From: Alentia gelatinosa | Taxonomy: Eukaryota; Annelida; Polychaeta; Phyllodocida; Polynoidae | NCBI GenBank assembly: GCA_950022655.1 | Contig: OX465580.1 | Location: 481,122 to 545,121, forward strand | DNA: 64,000 nucleotides | Direction of reading: 5' to 3' | Shown: positions 10,679-24,200 of the stretch, piece by piece | Layout: the number at the start of each line of letters is the position of its first letter | How positions within the stretch are numbered: position 1 is the first letter of the stretch | Position numbers and translations under genes: made by a program | The notes under the pieces: model-generated | What the model was told of the DNA's origin: nothing | The model's database searches: none | What the model saw: the letters and a program-made list of their open reading frames with translations, nothing else

Positions 10679-11225
10679 TCTCTTTTTCCTTTCTTCCCTC
10701 CCACCTCTCCCCCTTTTTTCTAATGGCTCCTTGGCTATATATTTTTATTATTACCTTATTACTCTTATGTAATAATACATAATAACTATACTTCATATGT
10801 TATTATCATTATAATTGACATACAACGTATTCTTGTCAATTATCAAACTTCAATATTATTATTAATATTCATACGTACATTGTAGTACGCTTATTCATTT
10901 TAATAAGCCTTCATAAAATTAATAAAATTTTATTTAGCCCACTACGGCTTCCATCTTTGTTCATCAGGGATAGGGGTAATGCATATTGACAAAGCCAAAG
11001 AAAAGGAGAGAGTAAAACATGCTGTTACAGTCCTTTAGCTACAATTACGCTTTCTCCTCTCCACAATTGCATGGTAAAACACAGATCACTAAAATGAATT
11101 TAAATGCTAAATTATGTGAAAAAACAAATTCATTGACTTTCCAAATACATTCAATGGGAACCATTGAAAATTAAAACATCCATTAAAATAACGGGTTTAT
11201 CATTAACATACCTCTCTCCGCTAAT
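10679..11225. other. DIRS copy A 3' region and junction with copy B
   Basis: AT-rich sequence with runs of TAATAATA and an AATAAAATTTTATT palindrome near 10918-10934. The segment around 10937-10980 resembles 61213-61262 of copy B and is probably the DIRS 3' untranslated end. I could not place the exact boundary between A and B, and nothing codes here. Confidence 0.5.
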
Positions 11226-11935
11226 GGTGAACAAAAGAGAGAGACATGGGTTACTCATGGCCTTTGGTCAGGGGTGGTCATTGCTCCCCCTGGTGTTCCC
11301 CCCTTACGTGCGACACGAGCGCCCCTCTTGCCCCCTATAGCGGCCTTCACACGTACTGCGCAGTCACGAGCGCGCCCCCGGCCCCGGTCCCGGTCTCACT
11401 TCTTCTCCAGCCCTACTGCAGTACACACGTACTCCAGTATTTTCTCGTCTTCTTGGCCACGTGCTCGCTGCCTCATACTCCACGAGTATAGGCCGGCACG
11501 TCCATTCTACCACGAGGAATACGGATCACGAGTGAGGAGGAGAACAACATGGGGCCACCAAATACACGTAGTAATCCCGTCGCTGGGCCGTCCCGAGGAC
11601 CAGATGCAGACCGCAGCTCAGAGGGTACGATCACGGACTCGAGGCAAACGAACAGGAGCACGTGGCGTCCGTGTCCGACCACGGCTCGACCGTTAAGTCA
11701 TCCAGAATGACTGCTCTGGAGACGAAAGTGTATACCATGCTCGAGGCTATCAACAGGATGTCCCGACAACGGTCGCCATCCCGGGCGTCAAGGCCGCCGA
11801 CGGAACCAACTGCCGTGGCGGTCCGCACCAGGGAATGGGCGAACGAGCAGACCTCACGGCTCCCTCCACCCAGACAGCTGCGGGACCGCTACGTACCAGA
11901 GGACTCTCTCCAAAGAGAACTCGACCGTGAGACCC
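11226..11935 (+). mobile_element. DIRS copy B, 5' part
   Basis: It starts with a leader like that of copy A (ACTCATGGCCTTTGGTCAGGGGTGGTCATTG near 11252). An ATG at 11549 opens ORF1, and after one probable frameshift the ORF1 sequence continues at about 11640-11935 (SSRMTALETK, REWANEQTSRLPPPRQLRDRYVPEDS), parallel to copy A ORF1. It stops abruptly at 11935, in the middle of the gene, where the long terminal repeat of the 45.8-kb element begins. The continuation of the same gene is at 57743. Confidence 0.88.
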
Positions 11936-14202
11936 TGTGCTGTAACCAAGTTAAGCACAAAGTAGTGATGTTTTTAGGATGAAAGTTTATTAAAAGGTGT
12001 TAAAAGACTGTTTTATTAAATATTGAAAATAGGATGTAATACGTATAAGTATTGAAACATGACGTATCACTAATATATGTATGGTTTGATGTATAAGTAT
12101 CAAGAAGAAGAAACTATGATAACAAGTGTTTGTATTTGGTATCGAGTGTTATTGTTAGGTATTAGTATTTGAGAGTGTTATTATTGAGTGTTGGTATTAG
12201 GAGTATTATCATTGCGCACTCGGTGTTGAGTGTTAGTATTAGGAGTATTACCATTACGCACTCGGTGTTGAGTGTTGGTATTGAGAGTATTATCATTATG
12301 CACTCAGTGTTGAGTGTTGTTGTTAGGTGTTAGTATTGGCATTGGGTATTGGTGTTGAACATCATGCATCGGTATTGAGTGTTAGTATTTGACACTACAT
12401 GTTAAGGTGTTAATCATGGTTATCTACTAAGCCACGTTATAGGCTGGTTATACTTCAGGGTAGATAGCCGTGACAGAAGCGATGTTCCTTATACTACTAG
12501 CTAGCCTCTGGGGAACACCGCGCTTCTGGGAAAAGACCCTCTGACGTCACTGTGACGACTGAGGGTCGCCTCTGGAGTTCCCTGGGGAAATCCCCTCTCA
12601 GGGTGTTCCCGAATTCCCGCAGTATTAGCATAACCATGCGTGTCTCGGACCTGCGTGAACTTAAAACGAGATTCATTCCAAATTTCCCATGATCCTTTAG
12701 AAAATGCTCATTTTTGATCTGCTCCCGAGCTGACCGTATCGTCAGTCTCTACCACCATCTCCTGCGATCCAGACGCGTTCTGCTTGGCTCCGGATACCGG
12801 CAGAAGTGCGCGGATTCTGCAGTGATATTATATCAGATAGGAAAAGCTAAGGCGTTTTGCCTAGCGGATTCGAATTGTAGAAAGTGACTTGGATTGGGAC
12901 TCTCCAGGGACACGACTTCTGCAAAGGACTTATATAGGAATCTTCCAAACTATTAACGTTCAGTCTGGAACGTCTTCACTAAACTAGTGATTGGACTTCA
13001 CTTCTATTTTCATCCAACTTTACATTCGAATGGATCAATGTTTATTAGTGAATATGGGAATCTCGTGAGTTCGCTTTAGACATTCACTTAACTGGTGAGT
13101 TAATGCTGCAAATATTTTGCATTACTTTGAGTTATTGTTAGTATGATTTAATCTTTGCTGTCAACTCTGAGTATGAGTTCTTTCACTCTTTGACAAGACA
13201 ACGAACATTGTTCAAGAAGAACACAAACTCTGACTTAAGGTCACTTCCACTGATTACTGGTTTTAAATCTGACACCTCATTAAGTCTAACCACTTTGGGA
13301 CTTTGGTGTCCGAATCTTCTACTGTCTACTATCGTCACGTTACTCATGAACTGACATTATCATACTGAACATCTGATATGCTATTCTGCCTATGCCTTGT
13401 AGTACTTCTGCTGTGAAACGTTTATATCTTGATTAAAAGATTATCAAACATACCTCAATCATCGTCCTCATCCATGATAGTAAAGACAGGAATCTATTAG
13501 TATCTAGAGTTCATTTAATATTGATATTAGATCTTTCCTACCTTAATTAAAGGTCTCATTAGGTGACCTCGCTGTGTGCAAGGGGTTACAGAGTCTGGTA
13601 GCCTTGCGTGCACACAGCCTTAGAGTTGCTCTTACCTTCCCCACAATGTTACGTAATTAAATAGAAATATAATTACAATAATTATATAATAACTTAACTC
13701 AATATTAATAATTAAGAATACAAATTATTACATAAGACTAGCGTGACCTATGGAGATAGGCGTAGTATCCATCTCTGTCACGAATCCGCATATAGTAAAA
13801 TGATTATGAATCACAAATGAACGTAATTAATTAATCATTAAGTTGCGGACATTTGTCGGTCCATATCTCTGAATCATAGGAGGCGAATCTACGTCCATTT
13901 CGCCTACGTTCACCGCTAGGTGTCGACACTGTAGTTACAACTTAACTAAGATCTATTCAGTACTTCGTTTCTTGGCCACTACGTGCCGTAATTATTATCT
14001 GGGATATTTCAGTAGTTCCCAACGTCGCCACTAGATGGCACTAGAGGTTTAATAAAGTTTAGTAAAGTTAAGGAAGTCTTTCACCAGGCGTCACTACGTT
14101 CTCACAGGGCTTCTAGGTGTATAAGTGTAGACTTACCACTAGTCCTCCCCATCTTGTATTAAAGTAATTACAACACTAATTAACCCGACAGCTACCAGAA
14201 CA
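11936..14202 (+). repeat. 5' long terminal repeat (2267 bp) of the 45.8-kb element
   Basis: It is nearly identical to 55469-57738, with scattered substitutions and 1-2 bp indels (roughly 2 percent by eye). It contains a GTGTTAGTATT-rich tract with three 42-bp tandem units at 12199-12324 (AGGAGTATTATCATTGCGCA...). A TATA-like ACTTATATAGG near 12928 may be the promoter. No coding sequence. The length is unusual for an animal LTR. Confidence 0.88.
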
Positions 14203-14764
14203 CTGGTGGAGAACCCATTTATAAGTAATTTCACGTGTCTTCATGGTTTGAGTGTCTTTGATTGTTGTTTGTTTCACATGGCATTATGGTTTTCATAAAT
14301 ATGACTCACAAGTGACTCACTATTATCCGATTCCACTATGATTCCTGGCAATATCTGGTCAACTACCAGTGCCTCATTAGACTGAGAATGTTCAGGTATC
14401 TTCCTCGGATCATACTTTGAGGAGTGCTCAGACTGTAATTAACACTCAACCACAGTCTTCACATGGTGCTGGTTTAACCAAAGGCCACGGTTCTCCAGTT
14501 GCCCATGAGAAACACTCTTCTTCTGAACTTTCAGTCTGTCCTTCAGATTCTACTTTGACTCCAAAGTCTTAATTCCTATTCAGACACTTCACAACCATCT
14601 AATGTGTCCATAAACAGTTCTGACTTTTCTATTGTCTCTGGTGCCGTATCCACGGCGCCATTTCGGGTGTGGCACCAGATACATCTGTTTCTAACGACCG
14701 CTTGATAGGCCGACACCTACTAACACGTTGTTGGAATCAACTGGCCACGAGTCTGTCCTTCTAA
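14203..14764. other. Leader region of the 45.8-kb element
   Basis: It begins with the candidate primer-binding site TGGTGGAGAACCC at 14204. All frames are repeatedly closed. It is probably the untranslated leader or a decayed gag start. Confidence 0.4.
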
Positions 14765-15559
14765 GTGGCTTCAGAACTGATATCCGGTCTGCAGGGACAA
14801 ACTAAACCCAGCCAGACCCCTGCAGGTGGGTTTACGGCTTTGGTGCACGACAAGTCAGCACTTACCGGTGTAGCACCTAATCCTGCCGTAAATCAATTTT
14901 CGACACCCGGTCAAGTTTCAGCATTATTCAGTGACAAGGCTCAGTGACTCAAGTTGGTCAGGCACCTAGACCAGTATACCTCACCTTCCTATGCCTTATT
15001 TTCTGGCCTTGGCAGTAAACGAACTGATACTTTATTCCCTGACATGACGATGTGTGACTTCAAAATGTGCTGCTACTGCTTGGGAATGTGCTCTCAAAGT
15101 GATAAGAACAATACTTTTGAGCTCTATCCCTCACTCAGCTCTACTGCTACTGCATCTACTGCACAGTTCCTCCATGCAGTGGGCAAATCAAAATTATGCT
15201 TCACATCTCCCTTCTCGTCGCCCCTGGCTGTTGAGCTTCAAAACAGAGTGGATGTGTGCTCTCCCTGCTCTCCAGAGACCCGCCTCCCGTACCTGAGCCA
15301 GCAGTACCCCCACCGTGATGTATCTACAGCAGAGACGCCCGTGTCGACGAGTGCGGCCCTCCCGCGATGTCTACCTGTCCCCGCGACGATCGCGGGGTCT
15401 GCTGCGACGTCCGCCGCTCGCTGTCCCGGTCGGCCGCTGCCGCGACCTACACCCGCGGCAGGACGCCGTGTCCCCGATGCCCGTGGCCGGCCCTCCACGC
15501 CTTCATCCCCGACAAGCCGCCCTGACCTTCCCCGGACCTCGGAGCCCTCCCGTCGGTGA
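14765..15559 (+). pseudogene. Unrecognised open frame, possibly decayed gag of the 45.8-kb element
   Basis: One reading frame with a single TGA at 14945-14947, about 264 codons in all. The second half becomes arginine/proline/serine-rich (RRVPDARGRPSTPSSP). I recognise no domain, and there is no CCHC knuckle (a CKMCCYCLGMC-like cluster near 15060 is not a known finger). Its position just after the 5' LTR leader is where gag would be. Function is not assigned. Confidence 0.3.
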
Positions 15560-18296
15560 TTCCAGCTCGCTGATACACAGTGCTTCAGGGATGGGTGAAA
15601 TTATAGACTAGCAGACCGCCTTTTTGACAATTACAGTAAAATTTATTAATTCCTGTAGGTGGTTCTGTAATGCCTGTTTGAGGGCCTTGACCTTTATTTA
15701 TGGTTTTGATTTTGGAATTATGAGGTTTTAATGCCTACATCAGGTTTTGATATTGTTAATTTTTGTACTTCCTTCATTATAGACTCTCAAGGGTCTGTTT
15801 TATAAGTATTGTGGCTTAATAATTCATTTTTTTTTTTTTTATTAATTTGGCATAATGTTGTTTTTAATTATTGTGCATAGTTTGGGTATTAATTCTGTTC
15901 TCATGGGATTTTTAATTTCTATGTGCCTGGTAAGGTCGGCACCTGTTCTTTATTATGGGTATATTTTTATTATTATTTTCTTTGGTTTTGAAAATGAAAT
16001 ATTTCTGTAAATCAGGTATATTATTTGTTTGTTTGGGTATAATACTATCTCTCCCACACAGACTGTTGTTTTAAGGTCTATAATAGAAGTGCGGTTTGCA
16101 GTGGTCTGTGGCTTCCAGTGCGTCAGCTGACTGTTACATGTCCTGCTCTCCAGCTGTTACATCTCCAGTTATATAGAAGACGCTATGGTTATTGTAGGTA
16201 TGGTTTACTGGCTTAATTATGCTAAACCCTTGGTTGAAATTGATATACTGTTGATGATACATATCATTGTTGAGTTTGTACCTTGCTTTAGGTCCAGTGA
16301 GCTGCCTGTTGAAATGGTTAGGCGTTTCTATGAAAACTAAGCTAGATATACGGTTTTTCTTGATTATTTCAAAATCTTTAATCATGACATATCGTTTTTA
16401 AGATTGGTATGTATAGTGGGACATGTCAGCTATATTCTGTAAAAATTTCAGATTTTTAGAGCGATTTTTACTATATAGAAATGAACTTTTTCGGATTTCT
16501 CTTTGTTCTTTTGTAAAATCGCCATCGTTTTGATTTTTAGTTCAAAATTTCACACAGTGACCCCCGAATTTTATTTTGGATATGTAATATGGACTATTAC
16601 AGGATTATTCTGTGTAAATTTCAGGAAGATCGCATGAGTTTTAATTTCCAGGCTATATTGCCCGGTAGAACCTTAAGGTTACGTTTATGTCCATTCTATT
16701 GGAATGGTATTGGGTTTATTGGATTTTATATGTCCTGGCTGTATCGTTGGCGATTTAAATGGTTTGGATGGTTCCTTCAGGTGCAGAGACCTCAATTTGA
16801 TATTTCTTTAGTGTAATACAGGCGCATTATTCCCATGCTGGGATAATTTTCAGGTCTTTTGGCGTATTTTTGGTAATACTTTAATAGGTTTGTTTTACAG
16901 GTTTTAACTGGCTTTAAAGTCGATTCTTGTGGTTATTTGATCACTTCTAATGGTTTAAAAACACGATCTGCTTCACAGAGGTGCAGCCTGATAATTTTTA
17001 ATTATTGTTAATTATTTGATTAAAAGTTGGTTTTTAGGACTCATTTTAATTCTGCATGGTGGAATTTGGTATATCCAGGCTTACTGGGTTGAATAGGCCA
17101 CTTTACATTCGTATGATTTCCATGGAATTCAATTTATTGTGTTTCACATTCAATACCATGCTGTTCTGGGGCCTCAGTCAGCGGCTATGAAACGCTCCCA
17201 CTGGCTTTTGGGCTACCATAGAGTTGTTTAAGTCTTATATTTTTTAATTCTATTTATTTGGTCATTTATATGTAGTACTTTGCGGATTTCTCCTCTTGCA
17301 AGTAACAAATTCAACAATCTCACGGATTGATATTTTTGGTGTTCTTCTGTTTTATTTTGTTCTAAATTATTAGAATTATTCATTCACCCTGAAAATATCT
17401 CTGGTGCTAAGGGACTACGGTTCATCTGTTGTTGTTGTGTGCAGACGCGTATTTTCATGGTATGTCCTATAGTATCATATGTTACAGGAGGTCCTTGTAA
17501 TATCATACATTACAGAAGGTCCTTGCTATATCATACTTTACAGGAGGTTCTAACACCATAATACATTACAGGAAATTCTGACAGTATAGTATGTTGCTAG
17601 GGATCCTTACACAATGCTGTCATGTCATTCTTCGCCCCTGTAGTATACTGGCACCTTTTAATGTGTCTTCAGAAATATCATTTTCTATAAACTCCATGGT
17701 AATACGAATTGTTTAGGATGTTGTACAGTAGTACAGATATCAGCTATGATATAGTTTTGCGTATGCTGGGTAGAAATATTATGAAAGTGTTCACACTATT
17801 TTGGTAAGAAAATAGCAATTGTCTGAATTTTGATAATAATGCCTCCAGGTATTACGGCGTTGCTACTGATTTACAAACACGGTCTACTGTTGCTCTGTAC
17901 TGATGCGTGTTTTGGAGGCATGTCCTACAATTTAATGCATTACAGAAGATCAGTATAGTATGATACATTACAGAAATCATTACAGCATAGTATGTTGCGG
18001 AAAGAATCATTACAGTGTGATATCCTACAGTAGTTCATTACTGTATGCTGCATTGCAATATGCTTCGTTTTGTGAAGGCGATTCGTTCCTTTTTGGTTAT
18101 CCTCTAAATTAATAATTTACTGTTACTCGGTTTTCTAAATTTTTCAAGAGTGTTTTTAGGACTGCTTGCAATGCTGCTAAATTATTATTGGAATCTAATT
18201 AATAATTATGCTTGAATTGTGCTGTCTGCCTGCTCTGTGCTGTAGCTAGTGCTGCTAGTGGATGTGGATGTATAGGACGTCTGCAGATCTAACAGT
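15560..18296. other. 2.7-kb AT-rich stretch without genes
   Basis: All frames are closed at high density. From 17459 to 18060 there is a degenerate 36-bp-like repeat (TATAGTATCATACATTACAGGAGGTCCTT and variants). The stretch ends in a pyrimidine-rich tract and TTTCCCTCAG at about 18297-18306, which looks like a splice acceptor just before the pol-tail frame. It could be an intron or decayed internal sequence. Confidence 0.4.
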
Positions 18297-18308
18297 TTCC
18301 CTCAGTCA

Positions 18309-18656
18309 TTGTACTTGGATGAAGTTCATTCTCATGTCGTTAATGTATGTGGCGATAATTTGGTTCAGTTGCGTTCAGTTGCTACAGGAAATATAGTTAC
18401 ACACTATATGATTATTGACAAAGTGAAGAGAGTGTATGGTTCTTGGTCTCCTGCTCTAGCTGACGGTCGTCTGAGTCGTCTGTATGATGACGCCTCTCAT
18501 GAGGAGGTTTGTTCTCCTGATAGTGACTGTGATTTGCTTGGAGAAGCTCCGGCTTTGTCTGGTCCGCCAGGCACAACTTTAGAGGCTAGTGCTTTGCCCT
18601 CGTGTCCCTTAGCCCAGGCGTGCTTTGGGGACTGTGCGGTCTATCGTAGATGCTAA
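18309..18656 (+). pseudogene. Integrase/pol C-terminal tail fragment of an LTR element
   Basis: 115 codons are open. The segment from HVVNVCGDNLVQLRSVATG to IDKVKRVYG has the layout of the end of LTR-retrotransposon integrase (GPY/F-like 'V.GDN.VQLR..ATG......IDK(V/L)K'). The rest is an acidic and proline-rich tail. A splice-acceptor-like sequence precedes it. The RT, RNase H and integrase core that should lie upstream are not found, so this is a relic. It probably belongs to the 45.8-kb element, with which it shares strand, but could belong to another decayed element. Confidence 0.45.
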
Positions 18657-19444
18657 CGTATCTACCCCTGGTGCGGGTCGATCCATCGCACCTGAGCCAG
18701 GTTTCCCCTCTACTTCCCTCCCCCCGCCTGATTGTCAGATTCCGCACTGCCTTCAGGTGTATCCACTAGGAGCCCCCGGGTTCCGACGGGCCCGACGGTG
18801 CCCGCACGCCTTCCGCAGGTAATCCCGTTCGAGACCCAGGTCTCGCCGGTTGGTCGTCCGCGGTCAACTGTTTCGCCTATTAATTCAAAACGCTCCCATC
18901 ACGGTTCACGCCCATTTAGAGGGTGCTAAGCAGAAAACGAGTGTGGGTGACCGGCATGGCTCGTATGAATCGCTGACGCGTGAGGAGTGTAATAAAAATA
19001 TGGACAGTGGTGGTAGTTCAAGCATGCTAGCCACTCCTGGCCCAGCCCCATCCGTGGCGGTACAAGGGGTCTCAGAGGCTGCCCCTGGTGTGAGCCTGGT
19101 ACTGTCGCACTGCCAGCCAAAAGGTTTACCTCGGCACAGTCCCCCAGTTGCCGTGGTCCAGAGGAGGTGTGAAGCGCAGCGCCACCTATACCGGGCCGAC
19201 TCATATATGCGGTCGCGGCAGGCTTTGAGCGCCACTTTCAAACATGACAGCAGAGGGGGAAAAGCTCTGTACAATGCACTGTGTCTGGCTATATCAAGCC
19301 CTAGCCTATGAGAAATAAGGCTGTATTCCACAGCACAGAACAGGCATAAAACGTGGAGCTCTATTGAGCTCTATTGTGGTTTGGAATACATTATGTGGTG
19401 GTCGCCGCCTGTCTAGCAGGTTGGATGACCCCAATCCGGAACGC
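18657..19444. other. Decayed coding-like sequence before the gypsy element
   Basis: GC-rich and open in short stretches in several frames (18850-19311 is the longest). In one frame a basic proline/serine-rich tail (FETQVSPVGRPRSTVSP) resembles a pol C-terminal extension. There is no domain that I can name. The gypsy LTR starts at 19445. Confidence 0.35.
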
Positions 19445-19924
19445 TAGTTCCAGGCAGGATCCCACCCTACGCACTCACGTAGGTTGGTTCGGTTTTCGGT
19501 TAGTTTGCACAGACCTAATCATACACAACACAACAACGTCATTTAATAAACAGGGATGTTTATTAATCACTTACTTCCCGGAAAGATCTGGAAGATCTTC
19601 CCCACAAGTACAGTACCCTAGCACATGGGTGCTAGGTAACGCTGGATAGGCTAATCCGGAAGATTCGCCTAACCACCAGGAAGGTTACAAGAACCCGCCT
19701 GCAAAGTGAGGGCCCAAGGGTCCGTTCCTTAGAAGGGACGCGCGAGGACAGCCTGTCGACCTACTGTGAACGCTGAGTATATATACTAAGCGTTACGTAA
19801 TCCCGGTCTCCGCCGCGCCACTCTCGTGTGCGGCGTTGCCCGGAATCACTACACAGTAAGGATCGGCATATCGCACCACCTTCCGTGAAACAAACGAACA
19901 CTGCTGGATTCCCATCCCACTACA
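19445..19924 (-). repeat. 3' LTR of the gypsy element
   Basis: 480 bp, matching 29141-29620. It contains the TATA-like palindrome GAGTATATATACTAAGCG near 19768. The LTR start (minus strand) at 19924 follows the polypurine tract. Differences from the other LTR include G/A at the repeated 'GGGTGCTAGG/GGGTACTAGG'. Confidence 0.92.
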
Positions 19925-21264
19925 TTACCCCTCCCAGTTTTTACTAAGGGGGGAACCAAGGCAGCCATTTTGCTGCTAAGGGACTACCCAATTAAAAATT
20001 ACAACATAAATCCAGCAGTTCTTGGTCTACTCTCTAGCTTCCTGGTGTTCACAAGAATTCACTGATACCAACGTATAAGTGAAAAAGGTGGAATTGTAAG
20101 ATGGAGAAATATGGAAGATCTGACATTTAGGAAAGAGGAAACGACATTTGAAGAATGAAGGACTAGCCTCGCTAGCACCTTGAATAAATGTGATATCCAC
20201 CCATCTTGAGCCGGGGAGCGTATTCTTGAGCGTTGGGCAGGGAAGACTCGACAGTCGCGGACCTACAGGTGGTCAGCCCGGCCTGTCGAGCACTCTGCCT
20301 CCAGCTGTTCCGGATCTTGTTGAAGTCCTTTGTTGGCTCCCGGCGAGTGAAGTGTCGTTTTCTTTTTCATCTTAGAGTATCGAGCCCAGCTGGCCCACCG
20401 GTGTAGCAGACCTACTACATTCAGCCCGATGCCGGCGGGTGCTGGGCTTCCCACTGTTCTTCAGTTTGGAAGACATCCATATGTAGAGAAGGGTCAGCCT
20501 CACTAGACACCTTCCGTGTTGAAAAGTTTCCGAATACGGAAATAACGGCCAAAAAGGCAAAACAATTCTCCATCCATCTGGTAAGAGTGTGTCGTATCAG
20601 TGTTCTTTCATTTTGACTCCAGCAATACTGGCATATCTTTTTCTCGGCTCGAATCGAGTACCAATTAAGGCCCCAATTCTAAGCCGGATTCAGAACTTAC
20701 GATCACCGACCCAAGATAGAAATAGTCGGTGTAATCCAACAGAACAGGGATTACATCTACTATCTCATTATCGAGTCAATGAACCCAGTTCCGACACAGA
20801 CCTGGTAAGTCAGATCTATACCCGAAAGGCATAATCTTCCTTACCCGGTACCAAGTACTAGTGTGGACAGTATCCACACCACAGGCCGGAGGTTTTAATG
20901 ATGGGGGCCTATCACGGGCCTGACCATCGAGAGAACCTTCAGCCGTCTGAAACCAGGGTTGTGCCTTAGGGAAGTCATTTTACTGGCTTTCCCCAGCCCC
21001 AACCCAGGATCGCTTATCATTGGTCGCTCCTAACTTTCCCTCTACCCCTCCCAGCGATCCTTGCGGTTCACTGAGAAAGTGCAGAATTCTGGCTAGGAGG
21101 CCACATTCTGGAAGTAGCTAGGTCGGAAAAAAAATTTTCTTCCCCGGGACTTCCCATACCCGTCTGACTTCGGATCCAGGAGAGTTGTTGGCTCTGCCGG
21201 TTCCGAGTTTAGACGGCGTCTTCCCGGCTTGTTAGGCACCAGCCGAGTCGGTTATTATCAACCC
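19925..21264. other. Gypsy 3' untranslated region
   Basis: Between the end of the long 3' ORF and the 3' LTR. It holds the polypurine tract at 19925-19940 and no convincing open frame on either strand. Confidence 0.6.
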
Positions 21265-24200
21265 CTAAATATCCTCGTCAGAGGATATCCTGAGGTCGAG
21301 AAGTTCCGACTGGCTTGGTGCGCTAGCCGTCGGTGGAACCGACGTTGCTGGGGCGGTCCTCTCTGGTCGCAGTGGACTCAGCGCAGACGTAGGCTGCAAC
21401 TGGGACATCAACTGCTGCAGAGAGGTTGGTCTGGTATCTAAAAAGATTCCAGACTCCAACGGGATGATGTTGGCATTCATCCCCAGTGCCCCACTTGGTT
21501 CCTCGGGCTGGTCTATCGGCTTAGCCTTGGAAGGCTTTGCTGATTTCTCAGCCCGTGTCACGGCGGGAGGCCTCCTCGACTGTAGGACTTCAGTCTGATC
21601 CTGTTGGGTCTGACCGGGTCCTGACAGCTGAGTATCTACACTGACATCCATAGGCTGGGCCTTTATGGATGTAGTGTCCTGGTGGGAAGTTTCTTCCACG
21701 GGTGACCATCCCAACATGCCGGCGAGTTGCTGACGTGTCGGGTTTGATTCTTCCGTGGTGAACTGAAGAAATCTTCCCCGGCTCCTTTGTCGGGCCAACC
21801 ACGCTTCCTCAAGGGCTTGCGGGTCGTCACCGATGTCATAGAGCGACATACCCAAGTGCCGAAGACAACGTTCATCTTGGCGATGGGTCTGGGCTTCCGC
21901 CCGGGCAAACCTCGACTGGGCCGTGGTTTTCGCAATACGCGCGTCCTCTAAGTCCAACGCGTACTGTTTAGCCAGGCCCTTCGTGGCTTCTCTCACCTCG
22001 AATCGGGCTAGGTTTACTAGCTCCTTAACGAGGCCTTCATGGAGAGACTGCGCGCCCCTTCGGACGCGGCCCTCCAAGGTGCCACCTATATGCGACTCTA
22101 GCTGATCCGCCCTTTGGACGTATTCAACCGACATCGCACAGGGAGAAGAAGTCACTTACGACGCAACGGGTGGTTGTGTCGTTGGTTTCTTCTTTACCTC
22201 AACAACCGGGTTGGCTGGTGGAGGGAGTGCCGGAAAGGCCTCTTCCTCTTCAACTTTCCCGGGTGCTTGGGTAGCACCTCTGTTCAGCGGGGAAACTCCC
22301 GGGAGACTTGAGCTAGGACGAGTCCCAGCTGGTTTTTCCGCGGGTCCGCTGGCTTTTGAAGCCGTTGGAACGTTCCCTTCGCTCGGGTCTGAGAGAAGTT
22401 TCAATCCCTCAGACAACCTTGGCCCTACCTGGTAAGCAGCTTCCACCACGTCAGCGATGGTGTGCTTACTAGGAGCCAACTTCTTCTTAGGCTTCCGACT
22501 GAAGTGTCAGTCTCGCTGGACGAGGACGATGACAACTTCTTGACCCGTCGTTTAGCCTTCGAGGACCTTTGAGACGGTTCCCAGCTAAGGGACCATTTCT
22601 TCCTCGACTCCTTTGACATCTGTCGATGTTTTGAAGCCGATAGCATCAGACTCCCGAACCAGCCAGGATTCTTCTTCCATCCGATCTTAAACAATCGACC
22701 GTCTGTCACACAAGTCTCGGGCTCCGGTTTGCCTTTCTGAGCATCGGAACCTAAGTCAACGAATCTCTGCCACAGATTCATGACCCGTTCCCAAGCAGCA
22801 GCACCAGCAGTCCGGTGTTCCCGGGCAATGTGTCAGACTAGACACGATCGCCTCGAACTGGCACACCCGGCCTGGCAAGAACCACCCTTCTTGCCAAGGC
22901 ACTATAGCCACGGTCGCTCAGCTAAGTGTACCTCTACGAGGTGCCTAGCATAACGACCTTCAGTCGCGTAGGTCGGTGACAATTTCTTGTCCCTCCCATG
23001 GCAACTCAAAAAGACACAATGATTGCCGTTTCCAAACTTGTGCCATGCGTATGCGATCCGGTCTTTGACCTGATCCTCGTACTTCAGCCGGCTAACTCGG
23101 GACACTCCTTTCACCCGGTCGATGTACCAGGCGTTGGGAGAACCCTCGTCAACTAGCCATTCCTCGTCGTCAGAGGTTCCATCTAAACCGACACCATCTG
23201 GGATGTAATGCCGGTTCCCATGACGGAGATCTTTCAGGCAAGAGTAAGTCTTGCCCAGCAAAGAGGCGGGTATCTGTCTAGCTACCGTTCTCTTCCCAGC
23301 CCAGGGGTCAGGGGTTTAGCCTTGTCCATCTCCGTTCCCCAACACTTGACATCTTCGCCACCCGTGGCACCTATTGAGGTACTCGGTGTAGCGTCAGCCA
23401 CACTAGGACCAGCCTGCGCTGCGGGTTTGTCCGAGCCTTTCGACTCAGCCCCCTTTGACTCCTCACGCTTCCCGGGTTGAGGTTTCCCTTTCCCCGAGTC
23501 ACGCGATTCCGGCTGACCTTCTGTTTTCTCCAACTCAGCTTCAGCCCGTTTTCGGGCTGCACGACGGAGTCGCTTCCGGTTCTGCTTCGAAAGCTGCGGC
23601 TCAGTCTTATTAGCATCCTGAGGTTTTGACACCTCAGTCTTGCTGACAGACTTCCCCGGCGCGGGTTTAGCCGGTTGTGACACCGGTTTCTCACCTTTGC
23701 TGGACGACCCTTTTACAGAGTCGCCCCCAACTGACGAATCAGTCTCCATAGCTGTCTCTGTACCAGCCTCAGACCTTCCGGGTTTTGCTACCGGACCCGG
23801 GGCCAAAAAGGTCCCGGCTTCCGCCAGCTCCACTCCGGGTGGAGTCTAATTTTGGTACATTGACTGTACTATGGCACGCGTTTTGGGATCTGGGATCCCA
23901 GCCAACATTTGTTCCAGGCTCTGAGTCGAAACCTCATGCCTGGAACCCATCTCTTCGGAGGACTTCCTCGGAGAGCGACGACGCGGGCGGGCTCGGCCTC
24001 GCCTTGGCGTATCGCGCTCCGATTCGGAACCTTCGGCTATAACCACATCCGAGTCAGAGGCCTCAGTTTTCACTGGGCTCGTCTTCGGACGGGCACCAGA
24101 AGAACCCTTAGCGGCCGGGGCCGCCTCGGACTTCTTCCCGGTGTGACTTTTTCCATTTCCGGGTAGTTCATCTCGGGTTTCCCCAAGAAGAACAGAGTCC

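Larger units (their letters stand above)
6188..11000 (+). mobile_element. DIRS-type tyrosine-recombinase retrotransposon, copy A
   Basis: The coding order is gag-like ORF1, RT/RNase H, tyrosine recombinase, all on the plus strand, with no integrase and no LTR. That is the DIRS-order signature. The 5' end is set by the segment GACTCATGGCCTTTGGTCAG near 6190, which recurs at the start of copy B (near 11251). The 3' end is approximate: AT-rich sequence after the recombinase includes GGGATAGGGGTAATG near 10970, also shared with copy B. ORF2 carries two stops and one frameshift, so this copy is not autonomous. The canonical DIRS inverted termini and internal complementary region could not be delimited by eye. 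Confidence 0.85.
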
